From NCBI RefSeq assembly GCF_002310495.1, contig NZ_CP023344.1, forward strand, positions 2,683,501 through 2,747,500: a DNA stretch of 64,000 nt, given 5' to 3'. Positions 15,768 through 24,384 of the stretch are shown one piece after another (position 1 is the stretch's first letter; the number at the start of each line of letters is the position of its first letter). The DNA comes from Nibricoccus aquaticus (GTDB lineage: Bacteria > Verrucomicrobiota > Verrucomicrobiia > Opitutales > Opitutaceae). The translations under genes were made by a program, and so were the position numbers. Below the pieces are notes generated by a model that was not told where the DNA came from, did no database searches, and saw only the letters and a program-made list of their open reading frames with translations.

Positions 15768-16643
15768 TTAGCCGCGCGGGCCGAGGAAGGTGGAGGGGGA
15801 GACGCCGTGGATGCGTTTGAAGGTGCGGGAGAATTGAAAGGGATCGAGGTGGAGATCGGCGGCGATTTCGCGGACGAGGCGGCCGGAGGAATGGAGGCGC
15901 TCGGCGGCCCACTGCATCTGGAGGCGCTGGAGGTAGCGGTAGGGAGTCTCGTCCTGGAAGCGTTGGAAGAGGCGGCAGAGGTAGGCTTCGTCGACGTGGC
16001 AGGCGGTGGCGGCGGACTGGAGCGTGGGGAGGGCGAGGAAGTGCTGGTCGATGTGCGCGCGGCAGCGCTCGAAGGTGGCCATGGAGCGGCGGGCGGCGGG
16101 GGAGCTGGGCTGGTTGGCGCGAACGATGGCGAGGAGGAGAAGCTCGAGTTGAAGCGCGCAGCTGCGGGCGGTGTGTCGGTCGTGGAGCGTGCCGAAGCGG
16201 ATGAGTGCGTCGAAGGCGTTGCGGACATCCGTGGTGGTGCCGAGGCGGGTGAGCGTGCCGGGATTGAGGGCGCTTTCGCGCAAGAGCGCGGAGGCGCGGG
16301 CGCCGGTGAAGTTGACGAAGTATTTTTTCAGCGGGGCATCGGCGCTGGTGTGGATGCGGTGGCTGATTCCGGGGCCGTAGGTGAAGAGTGCGCCGGGGGC
16401 GAGATCGTGGCGTTTACCAGCTAGAACGAGTTCGCCGCGACCGGAGGCGACGAACTCGACGGATGGATACGGGAAAGTTTTGCGGTCGATGGTGTAGTCA
16501 GGCGCGCATTCCTCCCAGCCGCCGCAGACGACGGTGAGGCCGGGGGTGGGGCGGGGTTTTAAGTTGAGGTAGAAGCGGCGCGCGGCGGTGACCTGGGCGG
16601 AGACGAAGGCGGGGGGCTCGGGCGTCGGGCGCGGGGCGGGCAT
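15768..16643 (-). CDS. AraC-family transcription regulator
   Basis: 291 residues from the ATG at 16643. The N-terminal cupin-like half (FVASGRGELVLAGKRHDLAPG) is the usual sugar-sensing domain. The C-terminal quarter has two helix-turn-helix units: LQSAATACHVDEAYLCRLFQ and VREIAADLHLDPFQFSRTFK. It lies 83 bp downstream of the lactonase on the same strand, so it may be co-transcribed. It probably controls the surrounding sugar genes. The ligand is unknown. Confidence 0.88.
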   Translation of the reverse strand: MPAPRPTPEPPAFVSAQVTAARRFYLNLKPRPTPGLTVVCGGWEECAPDYTIDRKTFPYPSVEFVASGRGELVLAGKRHDLAPGALFTYGPGISHRIHTSADAPLKKYFVNFTGARASALLRESALNPGTLTRLGTTTDVRNAFDALIRFGTLHDRHTARSCALQLELLLLAIVRANQPSSPAARRSMATFERCRAHIDQHFLALPTLQSAATACHVDEAYLCRLFQRFQDETPYRYLQRLQMQWAAERLHSSGRLVREIAADLHLDPFQFSRTFKRIHGVSPSTFLGPRG

Positions 16644-16650
16644 CGAGCGA

Positions 16651-16684
16651 AGAGTGCGGGGTGAAAAGTGAAGGGTGAAAGGGG
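16651..16684. repeat. TGAAAAG/TGAAGGG degenerate repeat
   Basis: Short-period sequence (gcggggtgaaaagtgaaggg tgaaagggg) in the spacer just upstream of the AraC start. Confidence 0.4.
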
Positions 16685-16726
16685 ACGCGGCAGCGGATGG
16701 GCGTGAGCGGCGGCGTTGTGCGAGCC

Positions 16727-17554
16727 CTACAGGCGGTACCACTCGGCGGCGGTGTCGCCGAGGATGCGGGCGCGGTCGGAGTCGGAGAGCCGTGTGGTGA
16801 AGCCTTCGACGGTTTGGTGCCAGCGGGCGTATTCAGAGTTCACTAGACAGGGGGGCCAGTCGGAGCCGAACATGAGGCGCTGCGGGCCGAAGGCTTTGAG
16901 GACGATGTCGAAGTATGGATGGATTTGTTCGGGCGTCCACGAGGCGAAGCCGGGGATCTCGGTGACGACGCCGGAGAATTTGCAGGCGACGTTTTCTCGG
17001 CGGGCGAGGTCGCGGATTTGTTTCATCCAGATGACATCGGGCGAACCTTGGACGACAGGTTTGGCGATGTGGTCGAGGACGAAGACTTGGTTGGGATGGC
17101 GGTCGACGAAGCGCGTAGCTTCTTCGAGCTGGTTGGCGAAAATGAGGATGTCGTAGACGAGTTTGCGGGCGGTGACTTCGCGGATGCCGGCGTTGAAGGC
17201 GGGGTTGTCGAGGAAGCCGGCGGGCTGGCCCTGGACGACGTGGCGGATGCCTTTGAGGCGCGGGTGGGCGGCGAAGCGGTCGAGTTCGGCGGAGACGGAT
17301 TTTTCGGAGAGGGGGACCCAGCCGACGACACCTTTGATGAAGGGACTTTTATCGGCGAGTTCGAGCAGCCAGCGGGTTTCCTCGGTGGTCATGCGGGCCT
17401 GAACGGCGATGCAGCCGTCGATGGCGCGAGCGACGAGTTCGGGGGCGAGATCAACCGGGAGATAGTCGCGGCGGATGCGAGCCATGGCGTCGGAGATCCA
17501 GCCGAAGTCGTCGGTGTTGTAGCGCCAAAAGTGGTGATGCGAGTCGATCTTCAT
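16727..17554 (-). CDS. L-fuconolactonase-type amidohydrolase
   Basis: 275 residues from the ATG at 17554, where MKIDSHHHFW gives the family's N-terminal metal motif; the open frame upstream lacks protein character. It belongs to the COG3618 amidohydrolases, which open L-fucono-, L-rhamnono- or L-galactono-lactones to the sugar acid. Further marks are GIRHVVQGQP, VLDHIAKP and MFGSDWP with the distal Asp. It supplies the middle step between the L-galactose-dehydrogenase-like enzyme (11682) and the L-galactonate-type dehydrogenase (10505). Confidence 0.88.
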   Translation of the reverse strand: MKIDSHHHFWRYNTDDFGWISDAMARIRRDYLPVDLAPELVARAIDGCIAVQARMTTEETRWLLELADKSPFIKGVVGWVPLSEKSVSAELDRFAAHPRLKGIRHVVQGQPAGFLDNPAFNAGIREVTARKLVYDILIFANQLEEATRFVDRHPNQVFVLDHIAKPVVQGSPDVIWMKQIRDLARRENVACKFSGVVTEIPGFASWTPEQIHPYFDIVLKAFGPQRLMFGSDWPPCLVNSEYARWHQTVEGFTTRLSDSDRARILGDTAAEWYRL

Positions 17555-17835
17555 GGAGAAGGAGATTTCGGAGCGTGAGCGGGGTGGGGCGCGGGCCAAG
17601 GGAGAAAGCGGATGGGTTTCTGCTGCTAGGGCGCGCAGGGAGTTGAATGCAGATCGCCACGACTGCGAGCGTGCGAGCGTGCAGATCGCCTTGATGGGCG
17701 GTGGTGTTGATGGGAAGTCCGCTTGGATGGTGGCGAGATGGATGGCGAGTTTTCCCTCGGGCGGAGCTGTCATTGAGAGAGATTGTCGGTGGTGGGTTAG
17801 CGCTGGCATGAGGTATGCGATTTCTGGACTCTCTT

Positions 17836-18141
17836 ATGAACCTCACCGATTCCCACGAGCAGCCGTTCCTATCCCATGAACAGATCGCAGCACGCTCTCA
17901 CGAGCTGTGGCAAAAGGCAGGATCGCCGGAAGGGCGCGATCTCGAATTCTGGCTGGGCGCGGAGGCTGAGCTGGCGCGTGACCATGTGGACGTGAAGCAG
18001 ACGCAGCGCGGTGAGATCACCAATCCGGCACGCTCGACACCGGGTGGAAGCGAAAAAGGGAAACCTGCGACGTTTCCGAAAGATGAGAGTGCGGTGAAGC
18101 CGGCCAAGAAAACGAGCCGCGTGACTGCTGCTGCGAAATAA
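17836..18141 (+). CDS. DUF2934-domain small protein
   Basis: 101 residues. HEQIAARSHELWQKAGSPEG followed by RDLEFWLGAEAEL is the DUF2934 signature, a short helical domain of unknown role. The C-terminal half is basic and low-complexity, ending in a lysine/alanine-rich tail (VKPAKKTSRVTAAAK) that might bind nucleic acid. A strong terminator follows. The start could also be 17815. Confidence 0.85.
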   Translation: MNLTDSHEQPFLSHEQIAARSHELWQKAGSPEGRDLEFWLGAEAELARDHVDVKQTQRGEITNPARSTPGGSEKGKPATFPKDESAVKPAKKTSRVTAAAK

Positions 18142-18191
18142 TTTCCGGCGGGCTTTCGATTGTATCCCGAAAGCTTGGTACGGTGTGTGTG

Positions 18192-18241
18192 GGCCGCTCC
18201 TGCCCTGAAGTGATAATCAGCAGGAGCGGCCTTTGCTTTTT
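18192..18241 (+). terminator. Intrinsic terminator after the DUF2934 gene
   Basis: Perfect 12 bp stem GGCCGCTCCTGC (18192-18203) with GCAGGAGCGGCC (18220-18231), then TTTGCTTTTT. Confidence 0.93.
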
Positions 18242-18269
18242 GGAAATCTGAGACAGGTCAGGCGAATGC

Positions 18270-18295
18270 AAAAAAGCGCCAGGCTTTTGGGGCGC
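18270..18295 (-). terminator. Minus-strand terminator after the Gfo/Idh gene
   Basis: Read on the minus strand, GCGCC (18295-18291) pairs with GGCGC (18280-18276) and is followed by TTTTTT (18275-18270). It lies about 100 bp beyond the stop of the gene at 18398. Confidence 0.65.
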
Positions 18296-18351
18296 GGCGC
18301 TGGAGGATTTGCGAGCGAGTTTGTCTAGGTTGTCTAACTCGAACTCGGAAA

Positions 18352-18372
18352 GGCCTGACGTGAAGTCAGGCC
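18352..18372. repeat. GGCCTGAC-GTGAA-GTCAGGCC palindrome
   Basis: Perfect 8 bp stem with GTGAA loop, 25 bp past the stop of the minus-strand Gfo/Idh gene. Same design as 24349-24369 and similar to 6730-6750. Confidence 0.75.
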
Positions 18373-18397
18373 CGAAGGCGGAAGGACGACAGAAGGG

Positions 18398-19546
18398 TTA
18401 GTCGAGTTTGCTGAGGTTGACCCAGGCGCGCTTGGCGGAGGATTCGAGGCCGGCTTCGGCGAGTTGGACGCCTTTGGCGCCTTCGAGGAGGCTCCAGCGG
18501 AACGGTTCGTTGTTCACGACGTGCTTCAGGAAGAGCTCCCACTGGATCTTAAACGCGTTGTCGAAGTTCTGGTACTCGGGGACTTTCTGCCAGCCTTCGA
18601 AGAAATTGATCGGCTGGGTGATGTCGGGGTTCCAGACGGGGCGCGGGGTGTTCTCGGCGCGCTGGGTGTAGACGTCACGGAGAGTCGCGACGGCGGAGCC
18701 TTTGGTGCCGTCCACTTGGAGCGTGAGGAGATCGTCACGGCGGACGCGGACGGTCCACGAGGAGTTGAAATGGAGGATGATGTTTTGATCGGTCTCGAAC
18801 GTGGCGTAGGCGGAGTCGTCGGCGGTGCACTTGTAGCGTTTGCCGGATTCGTCGATGCGCTCGTCGATGTGCGTGGCGGCGAGGCAGGAGACGGCCTTCA
18901 CGTTGCCGAAAAGGTTGTCGATGACGTAGCGCCAGTGGCAGAGCATATCGATGATCATGCCGCCGCCGTCTTCCTTGCGGTAGTTCCACGAGGGGCGCTG
19001 GGCGGGCTGTAGGTCGCCTTCGAATACCCAGTAGCCGAACTCGCCACGGACGGAGAGGATTTTACCGAAGAAGCCGGAGTCGATGAGCATCTTGAGCTTC
19101 ATGAGACCGGGGAGCCAGAGCTTGTCCTGGACGACGCCGTTCTTGAGGCCGGCGGCGGTGGCTTCTTTGTAGAGCGCGAGCGAGGTCGGGATGTCGAGCG
19201 CGGTGGGCTTTTCGCAGTAGATGGCTTTTTTCGCAGCGATGGCTTTGCGGACGCCTTCGACGCGGCGGTCGGTGGTCTGCGAGTCGAAGTAGATCTGGTT
19301 GAAGGGATCTTTCAGCGCGGCATCGACGTCGGTCGTGACGCGGGTGACGCCGTTGGCCTTGGCGAGGGCCTGGAGTTTATCGAGGTTGCGACCGACGAGG
19401 ATGGGGTCGGGCATGATGACGTCGCCGTTGGCGAGTTTGACGCCGCCTTGTTTGCGGATGGCGCAGATGGAACGGATCAGGTGCTGATTCGTGCCCATGC
19501 GTCCGGTGACGCCGTTCATGATGATGCCGATGGTGTGTTCTTTCAT
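18398..19546 (-). CDS. Gfo/Idh/MocA-family oxidoreductase
   Basis: 382 residues. The N-terminal NAD(P)-binding Rossmann fold shows [10 protein letters not shown], and the family EKP motif is in YCEKPTALD. The C-terminal domain carries the substrate ([17 protein letters not shown], with a conserved His). Such enzymes oxidise sugars, sugar acids or inositols. It leads into an isomerase and a GH88 hydrolase on the same strand, so it probably handles a product of pectin-derived oligosaccharides. The exact substrate is not deducible. Confidence 0.88.
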   Translation of the reverse strand: MKEHTIGIIMNGVTGRMGTNQHLIRSICAIRKQGGVKLANGDVIMPDPILVGRNLDKLQALAKANGVTRVTTDVDAALKDPFNQIYFDSQTTDRRVEGVRKAIAAKKAIYCEKPTALDIPTSLALYKEATAAGLKNGVVQDKLWLPGLMKLKMLIDSGFFGKILSVRGEFGYWVFEGDLQPAQRPSWNYRKEDGGGMIIDMLCHWRYVIDNLFGNVKAVSCLAATHIDERIDESGKRYKCTADDSAYATFETDQNIILHFNSSWTVRVRRDDLLTLQVDGTKGSAVATLRDVYTQRAENTPRPVWNPDITQPINFFEGWQKVPEYQNFDNAFKIQWELFLKHVVNNEPFRWSLLEGAKGVQLAEAGLESSAKRAWVNLSKLD

Positions 19547-19556
19547 TGGATTGGAA

Positions 19557-19590
19557 GTAGCGAGTAGCGGGTAGTGCGTAGCGAGTAGGA
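19557..19590. repeat. TAGCGAGTAG degenerate tandem repeat
   Basis: Short-period units (gtagcgagtagcgggtagtg cgtagcgagtagg) just upstream of the Gfo/Idh start. Confidence 0.5.
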
Positions 19591-19614
19591 CGGAAGGTCG
19601 GAGGATAGGGCCAA

Positions 19615-19643
19615 TAGGTCTTATGGGACTTATGGGTCCTATA
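19615..19643. repeat. TAGGTCCTA/CTTATGGG tandem repeat, copy 3
   Basis: taggtcttatgggacttatg ggtcctata, 9 bp period, in the spacer between the isomerase and Gfo/Idh genes. Confidence 0.75.
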
Positions 19644-19652
19644 TCGGAGGAC

Positions 19653-20486
19653 TCAGGAGTGATTGAGGTAGGCGGATTTTATGTTTTCGAGGAATTGGGA
19701 TTGGTCCTGCGACCAGAGGCGGTTGGAGAAGATTTCGACTTCGTTGAAGCCTTTGAAACCGGCTTCCTCGACCCAACCGCGGATCTGGCGGATGGGGATG
19801 CAGCCTTCGCCCATGAGGCCGCGGTCGTTGAGGAAATCGACGGTCGGCGTGCGCCAGTCGCAGATGTGGAAGGCGAAGAGCGTGCCTTCGCGTCCGCTGG
19901 CTTTGATCTCGGCCTCGAGGTTGTCGTCCCACCAAAGATGATACACGTCGGCGGCGATGCCGACGAAGGGGGATTTGAGCTGGTTACACATCGCGCGCGC
20001 CTGGCCCATCGTGTTTACGGCGGAGCGGTCGTTGGCGTACATCGGGTGAAGCGGCTCGATGGCGAGCTTCACGCCGGCGGCTTGGGCGTGCGGGAGGACG
20101 GCGGCGATGCCGTCGGTGATTTGTTTGCGGGACTCGACGAGGGATTGTCCGGGGACGGCGCCGACGACGAGGACGATCATGGGCGCACCGAGGGCGGCGG
20201 CTTCGTCGATGCAGCGGCGGTTTTCGTCGATGGCTTTGGCTCGGTCGGCAGGAGCGAGCGCTGGGAAGAAGCCGCCGCGGCAGAGGGAGACGATGCTGAG
20301 GCCGTGGTCGCGTATCAGTTTCCCGGAGTCGGCGACGTTGCGGCCTTCTAGGGCCTGGCGCCAGACAGTGATGCCTTTGACGCCGGCGGCGGCGTAGTTA
20401 CGCACGGCGTCATCGAGGGCCCACGGTTTAGTGGTGATCGTGTGGACGCAGAGGCGGGAGAGGTCGGTGAGCGGTGAAACAGGCAT
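19653..20486 (-). CDS. Sugar phosphate isomerase/epimerase (TIM barrel)
   Basis: 277 residues of the xylose-isomerase-like/AP-endonuclease-2 TIM-barrel family. Likely metal ligands are Glu in LAIEPLHP, Asp in [10 protein letters not shown], His in AFHICDWR and Glu in NEVEIFS. It interconverts or epimerises a keto-sugar. Pairing with a Gfo/Idh/MocA enzyme is a frequent arrangement for oxidised-sugar metabolism. Spacers on both sides hold TAGGTCCTA-type repeats. No signal peptide, so cytoplasmic. Confidence 0.85.
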   Translation of the reverse strand: MPVSPLTDLSRLCVHTITTKPWALDDAVRNYAAAGVKGITVWRQALEGRNVADSGKLIRDHGLSIVSLCRGGFFPALAPADRAKAIDENRRCIDEAAALGAPMIVLVVGAVPGQSLVESRKQITDGIAAVLPHAQAAGVKLAIEPLHPMYANDRSAVNTMGQARAMCNQLKSPFVGIAADVYHLWWDDNLEAEIKASGREGTLFAFHICDWRTPTVDFLNDRGLMGEGCIPIRQIRGWVEEAGFKGFNEVEIFSNRLWSQDQSQFLENIKSAYLNHS

Positions 20487-20528
20487 TGGGGACGGCGGAG
20501 CGAATAGGCGAGTTGGCGGTGATCGGAA

Positions 20529-20567
20529 TAGGTCCTATAGGGCTTATGGGTCTTATAGGACCTATGG
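20529..20567. repeat. TAGGTCCTA/CTTATGGG tandem repeat, copy 4
   Basis: taggtcctatagggcttatg ggtcttataggacctatgg between the GH88 and isomerase genes. Ends taggtcctata and tataggaccta form an 11 bp inverted pair. Confidence 0.78.
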
Positions 20568-20594
20568 TGGCGCGGGGCGCGCCGAGCGGAGAAC

Positions 20595-21971
20595 TTAGAA
20601 GCCGAAGAAGGTGTAGTATTTGCCGTCGGCCATGCGCTGGATGAGGAGGGCGAGTTCGCGGGCGTGGTAGTCGCCCCACATGCAGGCTTCGCCACACGGA
20701 ACCTTCTGGCCTTTGGGCACGTGGTCCCAGCCGTTCGGACGGTGATAGACGGAGTGGAGGAGGAGGCCTTGGTGCTTCGTGTCGCCTGAAGTGTAGGTTT
20801 CGCTGAAGAGTGTTTTAGCGACGTTGAGGCCGGCGGTGAGGTAGCGGGCGCCGTCTTTGGCGTTTTTGTGGGCCTTCAGGTAATTGCCGAGGCGGATGAG
20901 GCCTTGGGCGGAGATAGCGGCGGCGGAGCTGTCGACGGGCTCGTGCGGGTTGAAGGGCTCGGCGTCGCGGTCGAGGTATTCGCCCATGAAGGCGAGGCCG
21001 GGGGCGCCGGTGTCCCAGTAGGGGATGCCGTCGGTCGGGGTGTGCGCGAGGTAGAAGTCGGCGGTGGCGCGGGCGGACTCAAGGAAGCGGGCGAGGATTT
21101 GTTTCTTGCCGCCAAAGGCTTTGAACTCGGATTCGGGGAGCGTATCCAGAAATTCGAGCTGCTCAGCGTAGCCGCAGAGAATCCAGGCCTGGCCACGCGT
21201 CCAGGTGCTGAAGGGTGAGTAGCCTTGTTGCGAGCTGGGGCAGCGGTAGGAGCCGTCGTTGAGATTGAAGATGGATTCGTGGGCGACGCGTCCTCGGAGG
21301 TCGTAGGAGTCGCGGCCTTTGCCGAAGTAGACGTTGTAGCGAGCGGTGGTCTCGGCGTGCTGGAAGATGCGGCCGAGGAGGTTGATCTTGCGGTCGCGTT
21401 CGCCCATCAGGCTGTGGCCGAGCTGGTGAGAGAGGGCGAGGGCGCGGAGCGAGCGGATGGTGTCGGCGAAGAGCGAGTGCGGGCCGTTGAAGGAGTAGAT
21501 GTAGCCCTGGTTTTCGGGGAGATCGGTCCAGCGCGCGGCCTGGACGGCACCGGTGATCTTGAGGGCGAGTTCGTAGAAATTGATGTCGCCTTCGGAGGCT
21601 TTGAGGAGGCCGGCTTTCGCGAGGAAGTAGAGGTTGCCGTAGGTGGAGACGTTGTTGAAGCCGTGGTCGTGGACGCCGATGTGGCTCACGTGGCTGGCCA
21701 TGTACTTGAGCGTGCCTTCCTGGCCGATCGCGAGGGCCTTCTTGTCACCAGTTGCCGCATACTGGAGGATCGCGGAGCCGAACTGGAAGCCTTGGGTCCA
21801 CTCGGTCCAGCCGCGCGAGGTGTATTTTCCCGCGATAGTGAACACGGGCGTGCCTTTGGAGGAGTCCCAGTCTTTTTGGAGATTGAAGATCTTTTTGGCG
21901 GAGACGTCCCAGAGGCGGTTGATGTCGGACGTGAGGGACTTCGGGGTGATGGAGGGATCGAGGCGGATCAT
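20595..21971 (-). CDS. GH88 unsaturated glucuronyl/galacturonyl hydrolase
   Basis: 458 residues, (alpha/alpha)6-barrel. GH88 marks: VHDHGFN with Asp102, FADTIRSL with Asp170 (probably the catalytic Asp149 of the Bacillus GL1 enzyme), and STWTRGQAW. The enzyme hydrates the double bond of 4,5-unsaturated uronic acids left by lyases and releases them from oligosaccharides. No signal peptide is present, so it probably acts in the cytoplasm on imported oligosaccharides. It would work on products of a rhamnogalacturonan lyase such as the one at 50586. Confidence 0.92.
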   Translation of the reverse strand: MIRLDPSITPKSLTSDINRLWDVSAKKIFNLQKDWDSSKGTPVFTIAGKYTSRGWTEWTQGFQFGSAILQYAATGDKKALAIGQEGTLKYMASHVSHIGVHDHGFNNVSTYGNLYFLAKAGLLKASEGDINFYELALKITGAVQAARWTDLPENQGYIYSFNGPHSLFADTIRSLRALALSHQLGHSLMGERDRKINLLGRIFQHAETTARYNVYFGKGRDSYDLRGRVAHESIFNLNDGSYRCPSSQQGYSPFSTWTRGQAWILCGYAEQLEFLDTLPESEFKAFGGKKQILARFLESARATADFYLAHTPTDGIPYWDTGAPGLAFMGEYLDRDAEPFNPHEPVDSSAAAISAQGLIRLGNYLKAHKNAKDGARYLTAGLNVAKTLFSETYTSGDTKHQGLLLHSVYHRPNGWDHVPKGQKVPCGEACMWGDYHARELALLIQRMADGKYYTFFGF

Positions 21972-21980
21972 GGTCGGAAA

Positions 21981-22008
21981 ATTATGAATGAAGAATTAGG
22001 AATTATAA
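21981..22008. repeat. AATTA-type degenerate repeat
   Basis: attatgaatgaagaattagg aattataa between the SDR and GH88 genes; much more AT-rich than its surroundings and repetitive on a 9-10 bp scale. Confidence 0.45.
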
Positions 22009-22014
22009 AACGTG

Positions 22015-22818
22015 TCAGAGGCGGCGGAGGTGGAAGCCGCCGTCGATGGGGATGACGGCGCCGGTTGAGAAGGGGAGGTCGCCGGCGATGATGGCGCGGA
22101 CGGCGCGGCCGACGTCTTCGCCGGTGCCCCAGCGTTTTTGGGGGACGAGGCCGTCTTCGAGGAGTTTGTCGTATTTGCCTTTCACGCCGGCGGTCATGTC
22201 GGTCGCCATGATGCCGGGGCGGAGTTCGACGACTTGGATGTTGTCGGCGGCGAGGCGGGTGGCCCAGAGCTGCGCGGCCATGGCGAGGCCGGCTTTGGAG
22301 ATGCAGTAGTCGCCGCGGTTCACCGAGGCGGTGTTGGCGGAGATCGACGTGACGTAGATGATTTTGAAACCGGTCGGGAGCGCGGGTGTTTGTTTGCCGG
22401 AGAGCCAGTGCTGGACGACGGACTGGGTAAGAAAATACGGACCTTGGAGATTGGTGCGGATGAGTTCTTCGAAGGACTCTTCGCTGGCTTCGGTGATGTC
22501 GGCGCGGACTTTGGGGGCGATGCCGGCGTTGTTCACGAGGGCGTCGATTCGGCCGAGGTTGGCGATCGTTTCGGAAACGAGGCGGGTGCGGTCGGCCTTG
22601 GAGCTGATGTCGGCCTGGACGGGGAGAAATTTTTGCGCGGGTGACTTGGAGGCCTGCTGGCAGAGTCCGACGGTTTCCTCGGCGGCGGCACGATTGCCAG
22701 CGTAGTTGATGGCGACGGAGCAGCCTTCGGCGGCGAGCTGGATCGCGACGCCGCGACCGAGGCCGCGGCCAGCGCCGGTTACAAGGACGACGGGGATGGG
22801 GTTCTGCGTGGACGACAT
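22015..22818 (-). CDS. Short-chain dehydrogenase/reductase
   Basis: 267 residues with the classical SDR pattern: NAD(P) motif [12 protein letters not shown], catalytic Ser in YVTSISA, and YxxxK as YCISK. Often labelled 3-ketoacyl-ACP reductase by similarity, but in this setting a keto-sugar or keto-deoxy-sugar-acid reduction is more likely. It is the first gene of the minus-strand GH88 block and is divergent from the AraC regulator at 22905, about 86 bp away. The leader acatcccc directly precedes the ATG. Confidence 0.88.
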   Translation of the reverse strand: MSSTQNPIPVVLVTGAGRGLGRGVAIQLAAEGCSVAINYAGNRAAAEETVGLCQQASKSPAQKFLPVQADISSKADRTRLVSETIANLGRIDALVNNAGIAPKVRADITEASEESFEELIRTNLQGPYFLTQSVVQHWLSGKQTPALPTGFKIIYVTSISANTASVNRGDYCISKAGLAMAAQLWATRLAADNIQVVELRPGIMATDMTAGVKGKYDKLLEDGLVPQKRWGTGEDVGRAVRAIIAGDLPFSTGAVIPIDGGFHLRRL

Positions 22819-22904
22819 GGGGATGTTATAGCGGAAAGGCGGGCGGGAGCGTGAGGATTTTGTCGTGGTGGGTTAGGACAATTTCGACTTGGGTGCTGTC
22901 CGAT

Positions 22905-23726
22905 ATGCGACGGTTTCGTTCACTGCTGATTGATAAGGCCGATATCCGGCTGCCGGGGTTGCATGTGCTGACGTTTGCGCTGCACCGGCATTTGCCGGAG
23001 CACGCGTCGGTCGAGCCGCATAAGCATGGGTGGAGTCAGGCGATTCTTTATCTGAGCGGAAATGGACGGCAGGTGCTCGCGGGGAGCGAGGCGCGGGTGG
23101 AGCCTGGTACATTGGTGCTGCTGCCGCCGGGGGTGTCGCACGCATTTTCGCGCGGGGATGGGCGCGCGCCGTTGTGCGTGATGATTGATTTTCGGTTGAA
23201 GGGGGCGCGCCGGCGGGAGGCGGTGGTGTGTTCGTTGAATCGCTCGGAGTTAGCGCAGGTGAAGCAGCAGCTCGGGCAGTTGATGAAGCTGCCGGGCGGC
23301 GCGAGTGGACAGAACGCGCTGCACTGGGAGGGCGCGGTGGCGATGTTGCAGGTGTTGATCACGGCGCTGCGTTCGGCGGGATGGCTGGAGCGCGTGGCGG
23401 CGGTTGCGGGCGGGAAAAGTGGCAACGCGATTCAGGGGATGCTCGCGAAAGTGGATCATGAGAGTCCGCTCGGGCAGGTGGTGCAGAAGAGCGGCTATCA
23501 GCGCGATCATTTGAACCGGCTGGTGAAGAAAGAGACCGGGCTGACGCTCGGGCAGTTTCGCGCGCAGCAGCGGCTCACGAAAGCGAAGGAATTACTCGGG
23601 CAAGGCGTGCAGGTCGCGGCGGTGGCGACGGCGGTGGGGCTGCCGGATCAGAGTTATTTCGCGCGGTGGTTTCGGCGGCAGACGGGGCAGGCGCCGAGTG
23701 TTTGGGGGCGCGGGCGGGTGGGGTGA
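22905..23726 (+). CDS. AraC-family transcription regulator
   Basis: 273 residues from the ATG at 22905. The N-terminal cupin (EPHKHGWSQAILYLSG, then GTLVLLPPGVSHAF) resembles the sensing half of AraC/XylS proteins. The C-terminal double helix-turn-helix ends with VATAVGLPDQSYFARWFRRQ. Divergent position to the SDR-GH88-isomerase-oxidoreductase unit makes that unit the likely target. Effector unknown. Confidence 0.88.
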   Translation: MRRFRSLLIDKADIRLPGLHVLTFALHRHLPEHASVEPHKHGWSQAILYLSGNGRQVLAGSEARVEPGTLVLLPPGVSHAFSRGDGRAPLCVMIDFRLKGARRREAVVCSLNRSELAQVKQQLGQLMKLPGGASGQNALHWEGAVAMLQVLITALRSAGWLERVAAVAGGKSGNAIQGMLAKVDHESPLGQVVQKSGYQRDHLNRLVKKETGLTLGQFRAQQRLTKAKELLGQGVQVAAVATAVGLPDQSYFARWFRRQTGQAPSVWGRGRVG

Positions 23727-23757
23727 GGACGGCGACTGATGTGACCACTGCCGTCCT
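23726..23757. terminator. Possible bidirectional terminator between convergent genes
   Basis: AGGACGGC (23726-23733) pairs with GCCGTCCT (23750-23757), between the AraC stop and the convergent gene ending at 23762. No long T tract, so only moderately supported. Confidence 0.5.
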
Positions 23758-23761
23758 TATG

Positions 23762-24247
23762 TCATTTAGCCTTATTCGGAACAGGCGCTGGAGAGCGGGC
23801 GTGCTCATTTCCCTTATCGCGTAGAATCGAGGAAAGGGCGCTCAAGTCCGCATAGTAAATCCCGCCAAGCGGCGTGCGAAATCCCAGCAAAACTTCAGAG
23901 ACTTCGCTTGAGTCTTCGACAAGTTCCCGTCCCGACAAAACGATCATATAACCCAATCCTTTCAGTCGTGGTGTGATGATCTCGAATTCCATGCGACTCT
24001 TTCGCTCTCCTGAGCCGCCGTGTGTGCAGCACCATTTGATTTTTGAAGAGCCTCCCAGCTTTGCATTACTTTCGGCGACGGTTAGCGGGTATTTTAGTGA
24101 GGCGATGAGACTCTCGAATTCCCAAAGCTCGTTCATCGCGTCTGCGGAAATTTCGAGCGCCGCATCGGTTGCGACGTTTGATCGATCCGCCGCTTGTGCG
24201 AAACAGGTCATGACAAGGAAAAGCAGGATAATTGCGGGGGGCTTCAT
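23762..24247 (-). CDS. Small secreted protein, unknown
   Basis: 161 residues with a signal peptide (MKPPAIILLFLVMTCFAQA). The mature part has a cysteine pair in KWCCTHGGSG and mixed alpha/beta character (FEIITPRLKGLGYMIVLSG). It ends in a short charged, proline-rich tail. No family recognised. Less GC-rich than its neighbours, which may mean recent arrival. It stands alone between the AraC terminator and the halogenase-like operon. Confidence 0.65.
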   Translation of the reverse strand: MKPPAIILLFLVMTCFAQAADRSNVATDAALEISADAMNELWEFESLIASLKYPLTVAESNAKLGGSSKIKWCCTHGGSGERKSRMEFEIITPRLKGLGYMIVLSGRELVEDSSEVSEVLLGFRTPLGGIYYADLSALSSILRDKGNEHARSPAPVPNKAK

Positions 24248-24348
24248 TTGGGATAGAGGTTGGTAGCGGGTTGCAGGCCTCGCGACGATGGAGGGGCGCC
24301 CGCCAGGGCTTAGGATGCGCGACGTTGGAGAGGCGTTGGAGACGAACC

Positions 24349-24369
24349 GGCCTCAGGTGAACTGAGGCC
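24349..24369. repeat. GGCCTCAG-GTGAA-CTGAGGCC palindrome
   Basis: Perfect 8 bp stem with GTGAA loop, just after the stop of the minus-strand gene at 24385. Same loop as 18352-18372. Confidence 0.75.
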
Positions 24370-24384
24370 CTACAATAAGCACGG

